A stretch of DNA of 64,000 nucleotides from Mycobacterium sp. 141. GTDB taxonomy: Bacteria > Actinomycetota > Actinomycetes > Mycobacteriales > Mycobacteriaceae. Below, one piece after another: positions 1 to 7,193 of this stretch. The DNA lies in contig NZ_KB908261.1 of assembly GCF_000382405.1 (NCBI RefSeq), positions 1 through 64,000 on the forward strand, in the 5' to 3' direction. Each line of letters starts with the position of its first letter. The stretch's first letter is position 1. The translations under genes were made by a program, and so were the position numbers. The notes beneath the pieces are model-generated. The model ran no database searches and was not told where the DNA came from. It was given only the letters and a program-made list of their open reading frames with translations.

Positions 1-2
1 GC

Positions 3-152
3 CGACGCATCATCACCATCGCGGCCCGCCTGGCCCGACCCCAACGCAGGCCCATCTTGCACCTACCAACGCACTGGCCGTGGGCACAGCAGTGGCTCAC
101 ATTGTGGCGCAACACCATCGGCTACAGCCCACCCCCGACCACCACCACCTGA
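3..152 (+). mobile_element. C-terminal fragment of a transposase (IS1380-like), cut by the window edge
   Basis: An open frame enters from the left edge and ends at TGA 150-152. It encodes an Arg-rich peptide ending with a HWPWAQQWLTLWRN segment. This resembles the conserved C-terminus of IS1380-type DDE transposases, which end with a Trp-rich HWPW...W..LW motif. Only about 49 residues are visible and no terminal inverted repeat was identified, so the family is an inference from the tail. It marks the left side of an accessory stretch that runs to about 9850. Confidence 0.5.
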
Positions 153-278
153 CCACCCGCCGCAAGGGCCCGACCGGAGCACACAGGAAAAGCTGGACAG
201 ACCAGCGGTTACAGGCTGCACACACCCGCAAGCCCGGCAAAATCACCCCCGAAACACCTCAACAAGGTCGATCCACGG

Positions 279-572
279 ATTGAGGCTAAAGCCACCCGAA
301 CCGACCCGAACGCCAACGCCGTCACCGCCCTGATCACGGCTCTACGCGATGCTCGTCTGACACCGCGAATCCTCACTCCGGACTCGCTGCTCTCAATCCC
401 CGAAGCGGCCAGCGAGTTGAGGATCTGTAGATCGAATTTCTACCAGCTCATGTCCCGGGGTGAGATCCGAACGCTGAAGCTTGGGAGTCGCACGCTGATC
501 CAATACAAGGAGATCGTCAGGTTCATCGATGAGTTGAACGGTGCGGGCTCATGGGTACGCCGGGCCCTCTGA
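279..572 (+). pseudogene. Excisionase-like HTH protein, copy 1, without a usable start codon
   Basis: The frame is open from 153 to TGA 570-572. From about 372 it encodes a MerR/excisionase-type helix-turn-helix: LTPDSLLSIPEA, then a NFYQLMSRGEI recognition segment, then LKLGSRTLI and a YKEIVRFI helix. This is the layout of AlpA/Xis 'helix-turn-helix domain-containing protein' genes of mobile elements. Upstream in frame there is no ATG or GTG, and the only TTG lies inside the HTH. The gene therefore looks decapitated or uses an unusual start. It overlaps the start of copy 2 by 22 nt and is its paralogue. Confidence 0.5.
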
Positions 573-754
573 CCCCCGACTCGTTGTTGACCCTTCCGGA
601 GGCGCGGGCCCTGCTGCGCATTGGCAACACCCATCTCTACAAACTGATCGGGCAGGGGAGGATCTGGACCTTGAAGCTCGGATCGCGAACCCTGGTTCCG
701 TACAGGGAGATTCTGCGTCTCATTCGCGAGGCACTGGAAGAGGACCCGCGGTGA
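551..754 (+). CDS. Excisionase-family helix-turn-helix DNA-binding protein, copy 2
   Basis: A 67-aa protein that is almost entirely one winged-HTH/excisionase domain: LTPDSLLTLPEAR, a HLYKLIGQGRIWTLKLGS recognition and wing region, then YREILRLIREAL. Such proteins bind short DNA sites and act in excision or regulation of integrative elements. The ATG at 551 lies inside the tail of copy 1 (overlap 22 nt), so the pair may have been translated in tandem. No integrase is visible nearby, so it is probably the remnant of a larger element. The domain is clear; the role is inferred from the family. Confidence 0.65.
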   Translation: MGTPGPLTPDSLLTLPEARALLRIGNTHLYKLIGQGRIWTLKLGSRTLVPYREILRLIREALEEDPR

Positions 755-962
755 GAGCGACCGAGTTACCGACCTGATCCGTCACCAGCACCGTGCCCGA
801 TAGCTGGCGAACCTCAATCCCGGCGGCGGTGAGTCTCTCAACTGCGGCGTCCAGGTCCTCGACGGCGAACTCCAACTGCACTCGACTCGGAGGCCTGTCC
901 TCGGACGCCGGCCGCAACTCCAACACGGCCCCGTCGGCCAGCGTTGCGGACACGCCGGAGCC
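720..962 (-). pseudogene. VOC/glyoxalase-family protein remnant (C-terminal half)
   Basis: The minus-strand frame reads ...SGVSATLADGAVLEL, then an RVQLEFAVEDLDAAVERL helix-strand, and ends with VLVTDQVGNSVALTAG. This is the typical second half of a vicinal-oxygen-chelate (glyoxalase/bleomycin resistance) domain. The usual N-terminal beta-alpha-beta module is absent: upstream of about 962 the frame becomes compositionally unlike any VOC protein. I read it as a truncated gene whose 5' part was lost at a junction near 960-1015, where the base composition also turns AT-richer. The open frame continues to 1160 but I do not support that extension. Confidence 0.5.
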
Positions 963-1111
963 GAAACATACTGCTACACAACATCTATTCTCTAGAAATG
1001 AGAATGAGCGATGATGAATAGCCCACCAACATAGATTTGCTACACCTGCAAAGCACTGTGCCCCATCCCGAATCGGACAGGGGCACAGATCATCTCGCCT
1101 CGACTCCGCAG

Positions 1112-1464
1112 TTACGGCCCACCGAGGAGCTGGTACTGGGTCCAACTCCCGTCCTTCCACCGCAAGTACACTCCGGTTCTATCGCGCGTCCCGCAGGGAA
1201 GTCCATCGGGTGCGTCCTGCACCGCGGCGGCGATTGGGTAGTCGAACGGGAACATCGACTCGATCACGCAGTAGTGCGGTGCAGGCGGGTTGTGGAGATG
1301 GCCCGCTCGTAGTCGCGGCCGTGAAGTTTCAGGAACTCGGGCTGCGCTGACCACCAGTCGAAGACGCCGTAGCGCTGCCACATGGTGTACTGCCCCGACA
1401 GCGCGGCGAGCACCGCCAGCACCGCGGCGGTGATCAGGATGCGTTTGCGGCGGCGCACCCACAT
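1112..1464 (-). pseudogene. Membrane-anchored hypothetical protein, broken by a frameshift
   Basis: The first frame starts at ATG 1464 with RRRKR followed by a hydrophobic segment (ILITAAVLAVLAALSG), then WQRYGVFDWWSAQPEFLKLHGRDYERA. It then runs into a stop at 1264. The overlapping second frame supplies a plausible continuation from about 1298: HYCVIESMFPFDYPIAAA ... VYLRWKDGSWTQYQLLGGP, stop 1112. Joined by one frameshift near 1297-1303, the two make a protein of about 116 aa with an N-terminal signal anchor and a small extracytoplasmic domain. It lies 25 bp downstream of the 351-aa gene in the same direction and may belong to that operon. The function is unknown. A sequencing error is as likely as a real mutation. 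Confidence 0.5.
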
Positions 1465-1489
1465 CTGCGTCGGCAGTCCTGCCTGAGTG

Positions 1490-2545
1490 TCAGTCGTCGG
1501 CCGTACCCGCCCGCGGAAACACCAGCGCCCTGTCCGTCACCCGAATCAGCACACGTTGGATGGATCGCAGCAGAGCGAGGGCTTCGGGATCCCGGAACGG
1601 GCTGACCAGCTCGAACTCCACTCCCGCACCGAACATGTCGCTGGCCCAACTGATCTCGGCCAGAAACTGGATCCGCGACCAATCCAGCGTCGACAGGTCC
1701 GGCTCGTCAAGACCGAGCTGCTCGCAGAACCGGTCCACATCCGCGTCGAAGTCCGCCCTGTCGGCGTAACCGAGCACTTCCACCGGCGGCAGGTGACCGG
1801 AGGCGACACCGCCCCACATCTGCAACGCGGTGACCAGGAACTGCTTCTGCTCCCCCGACAGCACCGGACCGGCCTCCATCTCGCGGCGCATCTGCTCCAC
1901 ATGGTCGGACACTGCGGCGGCCATGTCATCGTCGGTGGCCCCGATGTGTGCGAGGAATGCGCCCTCCACGGACTCGGAGAGCGTGCCGAACCCCGGACCG
2001 AGCCGCATCCGCGGTCCCGCACCGGCCGCGTCGATCTGCTCGACGAGCAAGCCCTGATCCGGTTCGGTCGAACCTCGCACGAAGGTGTGATAGCGCACCC
2101 ATAGCAGCTGGTTATCCGCCGTGATGTAGCCGCTGGCGCGCACCCCGAACACTCCGGGCAGCTTCGGCAGCACCATCGCGTCGACGCGGATACCGTCGGC
2201 GTGCCACTCCCGAAGACCCTTGCCCGCGCCTGCCATCAACAGGTCGGAGTCCAGCTCGCCGGTGAACCGGAATGCACTCAGCGTCTGCAACCCCGACCAC
2301 CCGGGGTGCCCCTCCACCGTGGTCGCTACGACACGCAGCGGAGTCGCAGCACCGTCGGCGACCGCTAACGTCTCCCATCCGTCCGGGACCGGGGTGTCGG
2401 TCAGCCACGACGCCTCCACGGCCGGCAGCGGCGTCCACCCGTCGACCTGGCCCGCGATCAGATCGAGCAGCGAGGACTCGACCAGCACGCGACCCCACGG
2501 AGACTCGTCACCGTGACTGTTCCTGAACGCCGTGGTGTCACTCAT
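1490..2545 (-). CDS. Hypothetical protein (351 aa), third gene of the EspC/toxin-like unit
   Basis: Starts MSDTTAFRNSHGDE and has no signal peptide or membrane segment. The N-terminal half (about 30-180) alternates Trp/Gly-rich loops and strands (GWTPLPAVEASW, FRFTGELDSDLL, a MVLPKLPGVFGVRASGYI strand). It faintly recalls the LpqN/LpqT-type Mog1-PsbP-like fold; that is only an impression. The C-terminal half is helical and acidic (FLAHIGATDDDMAAAV ... DVDRFCEQLGLDEPDLSTLDW). It follows the toxin-like gene by 58 bp on the same strand, the usual place for an immunity or secretion-helper gene. I do not recognise the family and assign no function. Confidence 0.7.
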   Translation of the reverse strand: MSDTTAFRNSHGDESPWGRVLVESSLLDLIAGQVDGWTPLPAVEASWLTDTPVPDGWETLAVADGAATPLRVVATTVEGHPGWSGLQTLSAFRFTGELDSDLLMAGAGKGLREWHADGIRVDAMVLPKLPGVFGVRASGYITADNQLLWVRYHTFVRGSTEPDQGLLVEQIDAAGAGPRMRLGPGFGTLSESVEGAFLAHIGATDDDMAAAVSDHVEQMRREMEAGPVLSGEQKQFLVTALQMWGGVASGHLPPVEVLGYADRADFDADVDRFCEQLGLDEPDLSTLDWSRIQFLAEISWASDMFGAGVEFELVSPFRDPEALALLRSIQRVLIRVTDRALVFPRAGTADD

Positions 2546-2603
2546 CGGCTCATCAACCCCGTCCCAGGTTCCTGCATCCGCAACTCCTTCATATCGATCA
2601 GAC

Positions 2604-3893
2604 TCACCCCGGCGACAACAGCAACAGCCCCAGTATCGCGGCGAGGCTCAGACCGCCCGCTGCCGCCGCGGGTGCGCTCACCTGCCCCGGGTTCAGATCC
2701 CCACCCAGGCTCGGCGGAGCCAGCGGGGTGTTCGGAAAGACCGACGGCCCCACCGGTGACACCGGCATGGGAGGAGGCGAGGGGTTCGCCAACCACGGCG
2801 GAAGCCTGCTCGGATCGGCGGGCAACGGAGGTATCGCGACGGGCGCGTGCGGGGCGGGTGCCGGTACGGGGTTCTCCACCGGGTGTGGCACCGTCGGCGG
2901 AAGGTTCGGCGGCGCGCTGATCACGGGAGCAGCTCCGGCGCCGCCGATCAGTCGCAGGAATTCGTCAAATCCCTTGACCGGCCGGTACACCGTGCCTTGA
3001 TCCCCAGTCAGTGGGTCGTGGATCACGATGATCCCGTCTTTGTAGATCGCCGTCGACGACCGGCCCGGTATCGCACCCACATGCAGCGATGGATCCGTTC
3101 GAGGATCCCCGGTGAGCATGTCGTGCACAACCTTGGCGAGATCGTCCTGCGTCATCCCATTCCAGTCACTGAGGTGATCCCTCCACGCGTGCCCGTAGGC
3201 GATGTGTTGGGCATCCTCCATCACCTGGTCCCGACTCCACCCACCCGGAGGCTGGGGCGCACCAGGTCCGGAAGGAGGTGGGTCCAGCTTGAAATGGTTG
3301 TCCACCAGCTGTACGCGGTCGGGTTCGGCGCCGTGATCGTCCTCGCCTTCGAACCGGATCCCTTCCAGCTCACCGGCCTTCGCGTGCAGGCGCTCACCGA
3401 CAAGGCTGTCGGTTTGCACGAGCTGCTCGGCGGTCCAGCGGATGTTCTCAGCGTGAACCGAGGCGGCGGTGTAGCGCGCCTGCGCGTTGGCGAGGTCGAC
3501 CTTGCGGGTGTCCTTGACCGACAGGTCTTCACCGACGCGGAACCCGTTGTCCTCGGCCTCGGTGATGGCCTCCACGGCTTTGCGCTGCGCCGCCTGGATG
3601 TCCTGGGCACCGTTCTCAGCCAGGGTGGCCGCCTCACGCAGGACCGTGCCGTGACTGCCGACCACGCTGATGTCGTTGGTGACGCGATCGAGCGCGGCGT
3701 CTTTGGCGTCGCCCTCCCAGACGGTGCCGCCAGGGGCGGCAATGTTCTGACGGTGCTGCCCGAACAGGTCCTCGGAGGCGGTAGCCGCCTTCCTCCACGC
3801 GGCACCGGCGTTGGTGAGGTCCGTGGTCCTCCACGCCTCGATCTCCGAACGGGTAGGCAACCCCACAGTTGAACCGGCGGGGACAGCGCTCAC
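2604..3893 (-). CDS. WXG-type ESX substrate-like protein with an internal toxin-like domain (429 aa)
   Basis: GTG start at 3893 is coupled to the EspC-like gene: GTGA overlaps its stop. Layout: residues 15-180 are a long helical region with WEG at 59-61, matching the WXG100/LXG-like N-terminus of type VII substrates. A short Pro-rich linker follows (about 205-217). Residues 219-318 are a compact domain with HIAYGHAWRDH, then a GRSSTAIYKDGIIVIHDP hairpin and GTVYRP. This arrangement resembles BECR-type RNase toxin domains, but that is inference. A Pro-rich stretch (about 320-405) and a hydrophobic C-terminal helix (LSLAAILGLLLL) complete it. Ending in a membrane-like helix is odd for a secreted toxin. 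No signal peptide. Probably exported by an ESX system elsewhere in the genome. Confidence 0.7.
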   Translation of the reverse strand: MSAVPAGSTVGLPTRSEIEAWRTTDLTNAGAAWRKAATASEDLFGQHRQNIAAPGGTVWEGDAKDAALDRVTNDISVVGSHGTVLREAATLAENGAQDIQAAQRKAVEAITEAEDNGFRVGEDLSVKDTRKVDLANAQARYTAASVHAENIRWTAEQLVQTDSLVGERLHAKAGELEGIRFEGEDDHGAEPDRVQLVDNHFKLDPPPSGPGAPQPPGGWSRDQVMEDAQHIAYGHAWRDHLSDWNGMTQDDLAKVVHDMLTGDPRTDPSLHVGAIPGRSSTAIYKDGIIVIHDPLTGDQGTVYRPVKGFDEFLRLIGGAGAAPVISAPPNLPPTVPHPVENPVPAPAPHAPVAIPPLPADPSRLPPWLANPSPPPMPVSPVGPSVFPNTPLAPPSLGGDLNPGQVSAPAAAAGGLSLAAILGLLLLSPG

Positions 3894-4171
3894 ACGGACA
3901 CCGTGGAGACGACCCGTGCGCCGTCTCCGTCCGTGCCGTCGTACTGGCTGCTGCCGGTCGTCAGGGCCTCGGCCTGTCCGGTGATCCGCTGGGTTTGTCG
4001 CGTCTGCAGGGAGACGAGCGCGGCGTTCACCGCGGCGATACCTGCGCTGCTGGGCTTCGAGCCCGTCGCGGCGTCGAACCCTCCGTTGGTGAAGGCCGCA
4101 GACGCGGCCGAAGTGCTGTTCGCAGCGGCCAGCCGAAGCCCAGCCGCATCCACATGAAGTTCGTTTGCCAT
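3890..4171 (-). CDS. EspC-family (DUF2580) ESX-associated small secreted protein
   Basis: A 93-aa protein starting MANELHVDAAGLR, with the family pattern: an N-terminal helix, Ala/Ser-rich middle, KPSSAGIAAVNAALVSLQTR helix, and the ending YDGTDGDGARVV, close to the EspC signature 'Y..TD..GA'. Members are small helical-hairpin proteins secreted by type VII systems and are often encoded beside a larger WXG-like partner, as here. I use the ATG at 4171 because MANELHV is the family-typical start; an in-frame ATG exists at 4201. The stop overlaps the GTG of the next gene, indicating translational coupling and a likely partner relationship. Confidence 0.78.
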   Translation of the reverse strand: MANELHVDAAGLRLAAANSTSAASAAFTNGGFDAATGSKPSSAGIAAVNAALVSLQTRQTQRITGQAEALTTGSSQYDGTDGDGARVVSTVSV

Positions 4172-4442
4172 GCCAATCCCCCAACCGGCGAAATCCCTCA
4201 TCGTGAGCCTAACTCAGGATTTGCACCCGGACCGGCGTGAGAGTGACCGCAGGAGCGGGTCACGTCTACCTGCCTGGGTACAGCACCGCAGCGGCTTCGG
4301 CGAAGTCGGCGAGCAGCGTGTCTTCACGTGCCTGCTGCACCTGGACCGCCCACCGCTCCCCGGTGGACCGAGGTGTACCTGGCCCGGGAGCGGGCGTGGT
4401 GGCGGCTGCTACGGGCTGCCGGTGCGGTATCGCCGGACTCCC
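4172..4442. other. Intergenic region upstream of the EspC-like gene
   Basis: About 270 bp between the EspC-like start and the stop of the next minus-strand gene. It must hold the promoter of the EspC/toxin unit. I see no supported coding region, repeat or clear operator. The open frames here are short and compositionally like antisense shadows. Confidence 0.4.
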
Positions 4443-5186
4443 TTAGTCGTCGTCCTCTGGCAGCTCGCTGATTACGTGCAGGTAGGTGATCCCACCCTGG
4501 TTCCCGCCGTTGGTCTTTCGATGCGCGCCGACTGCCGCCGCCACGGTCACCGAGCCGTCGTGGTGCACACTGGCCCACGCCTCCCACCACCACGAACCAT
4601 CGCCGGTGGCGTTGTTAGGTGCGACCCAACGTCGCAAGCCCGGTCTTGGATTGAGGCGGTTGACGTTCTCGAGCGGATGCATGACGTTGCGGTTCGAGTA
4701 GCTGAGTGTGATGGGCTCGGCCTGCCTGAAGATCGCCTGTGCCTCTTCGCGAGTGGGGCGAACAAGCGCCCCGAGGATGCGCGGATGCGCGACGGCGATC
4801 AGCCAGGCCCGGTTCGCAGTGTCCCGACCCGCCGCGGCCTCGGCGTACAGCGCGTCGATCGCCGCGGTGGATCGGCGCTGTTCGTCGAACCGCGCCCGGT
4901 ACATCGCCGCGATCTCACGTTCCTTCATCCACACGGTGTCGGCGCTGTTCCGTACCGGGGCACCGAAGTACTCATTCCTGTAGATCAGGTGCGGGCCCAG
5001 GACAACGACATCGTCCACGGTGAGCGTCAGCGTCACGAAGTCGTCAACGTGCTCCGCACGCACCGACGGCCAGATCTCCAACAGAACGCCGTCGCCCGCA
5101 ATGGCGGCGGAACCCCAGACGATGAACGACGTGCCATCGGCTCCACTGCACTGCTTGGAAACGAGCATCCAGACGAGCTCCAACAT
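4443..5186 (-). CDS. Hypothetical protein resembling the C-terminal half of AlbA_2/Schlafen-like ATP-binding proteins
   Basis: A 247-aa protein. The ATG at 5186 is preceded by a strong AAGGAGGAACC ribosome site. Residues about 75-110 (HLIYRNEYFGAPVRNSADTV, then REIAAMYRARF) resemble the 'PVR.G..T..L.E.EVA..YR.RF' segment found after the nucleotide-binding core of AlbA_2-domain proteins. The core itself (Walker-like residues) is not evident, and residues 1-60 are only a short beta-rich module. It may be a stand-alone relative or a shortened descendant. The C-terminus (WWWEAWASVHHDGSVTVAAA) looks like a beta-sheet domain. The function is unknown. Confidence 0.6.
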   Translation of the reverse strand: MLELVWMLVSKQCSGADGTSFIVWGSAAIAGDGVLLEIWPSVRAEHVDDFVTLTLTVDDVVVLGPHLIYRNEYFGAPVRNSADTVWMKEREIAAMYRARFDEQRRSTAAIDALYAEAAAGRDTANRAWLIAVAHPRILGALVRPTREEAQAIFRQAEPITLSYSNRNVMHPLENVNRLNPRPGLRRWVAPNNATGDGSWWWEAWASVHHDGSVTVAAAVGAHRKTNGGNQGGITYLHVISELPEDDD

Positions 5187-5404
5187 GGTTCCTCCTTCGG
5201 TTTGGGGCTCCTCGGATGGATGACCCCTCACCTCTTAGGCCCCCGCAGAGCGCGTTTCACATGCCGCGCCACTAAACCGGGTCACACCGGTACCGGAACT
5301 CCTCCCATCGCAGACCACTCCGCGAGCGGGTCACCCGGCCCAGGCGTTGGCGATCGGTTCTCGTGGTCCTACCGGGTAGAACCCACAGCCGATCCACAGA
5401 ATTG

Positions 5405-5420
5405 GGGTAGTCAACTACCC
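5405..5420. promoter_or_regulatory. 16-bp inverted repeat, putative operator
   Basis: GGGTAGTCAACTACCC consists of two perfect 7-bp arms around CA. It lies in the divergent intergenic region between 5186(-) and 5484(+), 64 bp upstream of the GTG at 5484. The symmetry and position fit a dimeric repressor site. No regulator gene is adjacent. Confidence 0.4.
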
Positions 5421-5446
5421 GTGCAGTTCTCGTACGTCGGACTTCT

Positions 5447-5466
5447 GATTGGTTTTGGACCCAATC
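5447..5466 (+). promoter_or_regulatory. Hairpin just upstream of the ribosome-binding site of the 569-aa gene
   Basis: GATTGG (5447-5452) pairs with CCAATC (5461-5466) around an 8-nt loop and ends 4 nt before the AGGAGG element at 5470-5475. It could form in the mRNA leader and modulate access to the start at 5484, or serve as a protein site in DNA. Confidence 0.3.
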
Positions 5467-5483
5467 GACAGGAGGACCGAATC

Positions 5484-7193
5484 GTGTTGCTTTCTCAGGA
5501 GTCCCAGTCCGAAACCCCACGGATAACCGAACCTTCCACATCACGTGCGCCAGCGGCTTGGCCGTCCGGACTCGTAGGAGTGACCGCCACGGGGCCGATC
5601 TACCGCACCACGGCCGAGATCGGTTACATCCCGTTGGGGTCCGCGCTGCACCTTCTCCAGGAACTCGCGCTGCGGATCGACCATCCCCGTGCTCGTGTCG
5701 TCTCTTCGCTCGCAGGCAGGGTTCAAGGAGAGGTGTCCCATAAGACCTGGATCCGTATGTCCGCTGCATTCACCGCTGGCTTGGCGGTAGCTCCGGTCGC
5801 GGTCCAGACGGCGGTGCTGCGCCAGGTCATTGCCGAAGTTCGAGCTTCTGGCAAGGTCGATGGGCTCGAACCGGTGCTCTGCGCGGCGATCAACGGTGTG
5901 TGGCCGTGGCTCCATCGGGAAGCTACCGACACCGTCATCGATTTCGCGCTGGCCAAACTCGCGGCCTCGGAGATCGCGCGGCGGCACACGGTGCCGGTTG
6001 TTGACCCGAACACGCGGACCGCGACGGTGTTCGGGCCTGGTGAGCTGAACAAGTTGGATTTGTCCGGCTGGCGCGCCGACCGAGCCATCCACAACGACGC
6101 ATACCTGTCCGGAATCCCGGGACTCGGACCAACAGTCGGCGATATCACCGGCCGGTCACGCCCCGAGGACAGCATCGGCTGGGGATCCGGTGGTCTGAGT
6201 GCGTCCGACTTGATGGGCGACGGCCTCGGGCGCGGGCCAGCGGGCGTTCCGGGAGGACTACCGACCGTCAACGACCTACCCAGCGGCCACGGCCGGTCGA
6301 ATGGAGCAGGACACCAGAGCCTCGACGACATCGCAGCCGGATGGCTCGGTGGCGGCCTGGGGCGCGGGCCAGCGGGCGTTCCGGGAGGACTACCGACCGT
6401 CAACGACCTCCCCGGCGGACGCGGCGCCGCCAGGACCCCAGGACGTCAGAGTCTTGACGACATCGCGAACGACTGGCTTCGCGGAACTGGGAGCGAGTGG
6501 GGACACGTCGGTCGGGAAATGGGTGGAGGCAGAGCGGGCGGCCTGATCAACGGCGGTTGGGGTGGTGGGACGCCGGGTGGGCCCTTCGGGCATCCTGGGC
6601 AGCTCGGCGTCGGGGCGGACGGTGTCAGCGATGCAACTGATCGGATCGTCAACGGCCTGATCGGCGTGGCTGCGGGAGTCGGCCTCGTCGTCAGTGGTCC
6701 GGCCACTGGTCCTGGCGCGCCAATCATGATCGGCGCAGGTTTCGTAGCCGTGGGCGCTGGTGCGTACTCAGTCGGTTTGGGAATCGGCGAACTCGTCCAC
6801 GGCAGCCCGACAGTCGATAAGCCGTCGTCAACGAAGCCCAGCCAGGGCGGGCAGACCCCGAAGCCGACGGATGAGAAGCCCGCACCCAAGCCGAAGGACC
6901 CGCCTCCTCCCCCAGATGAGCTCCAGAAGGGCGACACGTACCCGGCCCCTGATCCCGGTGGCAACGCGCTTTGGGACGACGAGCACCCGGGCGGCCATCC
7001 CAACACTATCTGGGACGACAACGTGTCCGGTGGCGGCACTGGCCCGAACCGGATCTGGGATGATTCTCAGCCGGGTGGCGGTGTAGGCCCGACTCGCGTC
7101 GTCGCTGCAACTGTGGTGTCGGTACCCGCATTGGCCGGACCCGGTCTCCGTGCGGGAATCACCCAAGTGGGACCCGCAACTGTAGCGTTCTAA
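5484..7193 (+). CDS. Gly/Pro-rich hypothetical protein with internal 44-residue repeats (569 aa)
   Basis: GTG start chosen because AGGAGG lies 8 nt upstream. Residues 1-190 form a mostly helical domain (VQTAVLRQVIAEVRAS, HREATDTVIDFALAKLAASE). Residues about 240-330 contain two copies of a 44-residue unit, each with GLGRGPAGVPGGLPTVNDLP followed by QSLDDIA..WL. A Gly-rich stretch follows, then two hydrophobic segments (IVNGLIGVAAGVGLVVSGPA; IMIGAGFVAVGAGAYSVGLG) that could form a membrane hairpin. After these comes a Lys/Pro-rich linker (KPSSTKPSQGG ... PKPKDPPPPP) and three WDD-Gly motifs (ALWDDEHPGG, TIWDDNVSGG, RIWDDSQPGG). The composition recalls large actinobacterial exported or envelope proteins. 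The function is not recognised. Confidence 0.7.
   Translation: MLLSQESQSETPRITEPSTSRAPAAWPSGLVGVTATGPIYRTTAEIGYIPLGSALHLLQELALRIDHPRARVVSSLAGRVQGEVSHKTWIRMSAAFTAGLAVAPVAVQTAVLRQVIAEVRASGKVDGLEPVLCAAINGVWPWLHREATDTVIDFALAKLAASEIARRHTVPVVDPNTRTATVFGPGELNKLDLSGWRADRAIHNDAYLSGIPGLGPTVGDITGRSRPEDSIGWGSGGLSASDLMGDGLGRGPAGVPGGLPTVNDLPSGHGRSNGAGHQSLDDIAAGWLGGGLGRGPAGVPGGLPTVNDLPGGRGAARTPGRQSLDDIANDWLRGTGSEWGHVGREMGGGRAGGLINGGWGGGTPGGPFGHPGQLGVGADGVSDATDRIVNGLIGVAAGVGLVVSGPATGPGAPIMIGAGFVAVGAGAYSVGLGIGELVHGSPTVDKPSSTKPSQGGQTPKPTDEKPAPKPKDPPPPPDELQKGDTYPAPDPGGNALWDDEHPGGHPNTIWDDNVSGGGTGPNRIWDDSQPGGGVGPTRVVAATVVSVPALAGPGLRAGITQVGPATVAF
6222..6409 (+). repeat. Intragenic direct repeat: two 56-bp copies, 132 bp apart
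   Basis: Copies at 6222-6277 and 6354-6409 differ at one base (GGCCTC versus GGCCTG at their 5' ends). The 132-bp period is 44 codons, so the repeat keeps the frame and encodes the duplicated GLGRGPAGVPGGLPTVNDLP motif. Near-identity at DNA level indicates recent duplication or gene conversion. Confidence 0.85.

Noticed and set aside
963..1160. N-terminal extension of the VOC remnant up to an ATG at 1160
   Set aside because: The extended sequence (Cys/Trp/Arg-rich) does not resemble the missing VOC half and overlaps the end of the frameshifted gene.
1490..2545. EspG-type ESX chaperone
   Set aside because: Length and Trp-rich start were suggestive, but I see no convincing EspG pattern; left as unknown.
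2604..3893. CpnT/TNT-type NAD glycohydrolase toxin
   Set aside because: The C-terminal region is Pro-rich plus hydrophobic and shows no TNT-like domain; the candidate toxic domain is internal and different.
4170..5483. Upstream extension of the 569-aa gene in the same open frame
   Set aside because: The extension lies antisense to the 247-aa gene at 4443-5186 and has no family-like sequence; the GTG at 5484 has a perfect AGGAGG.
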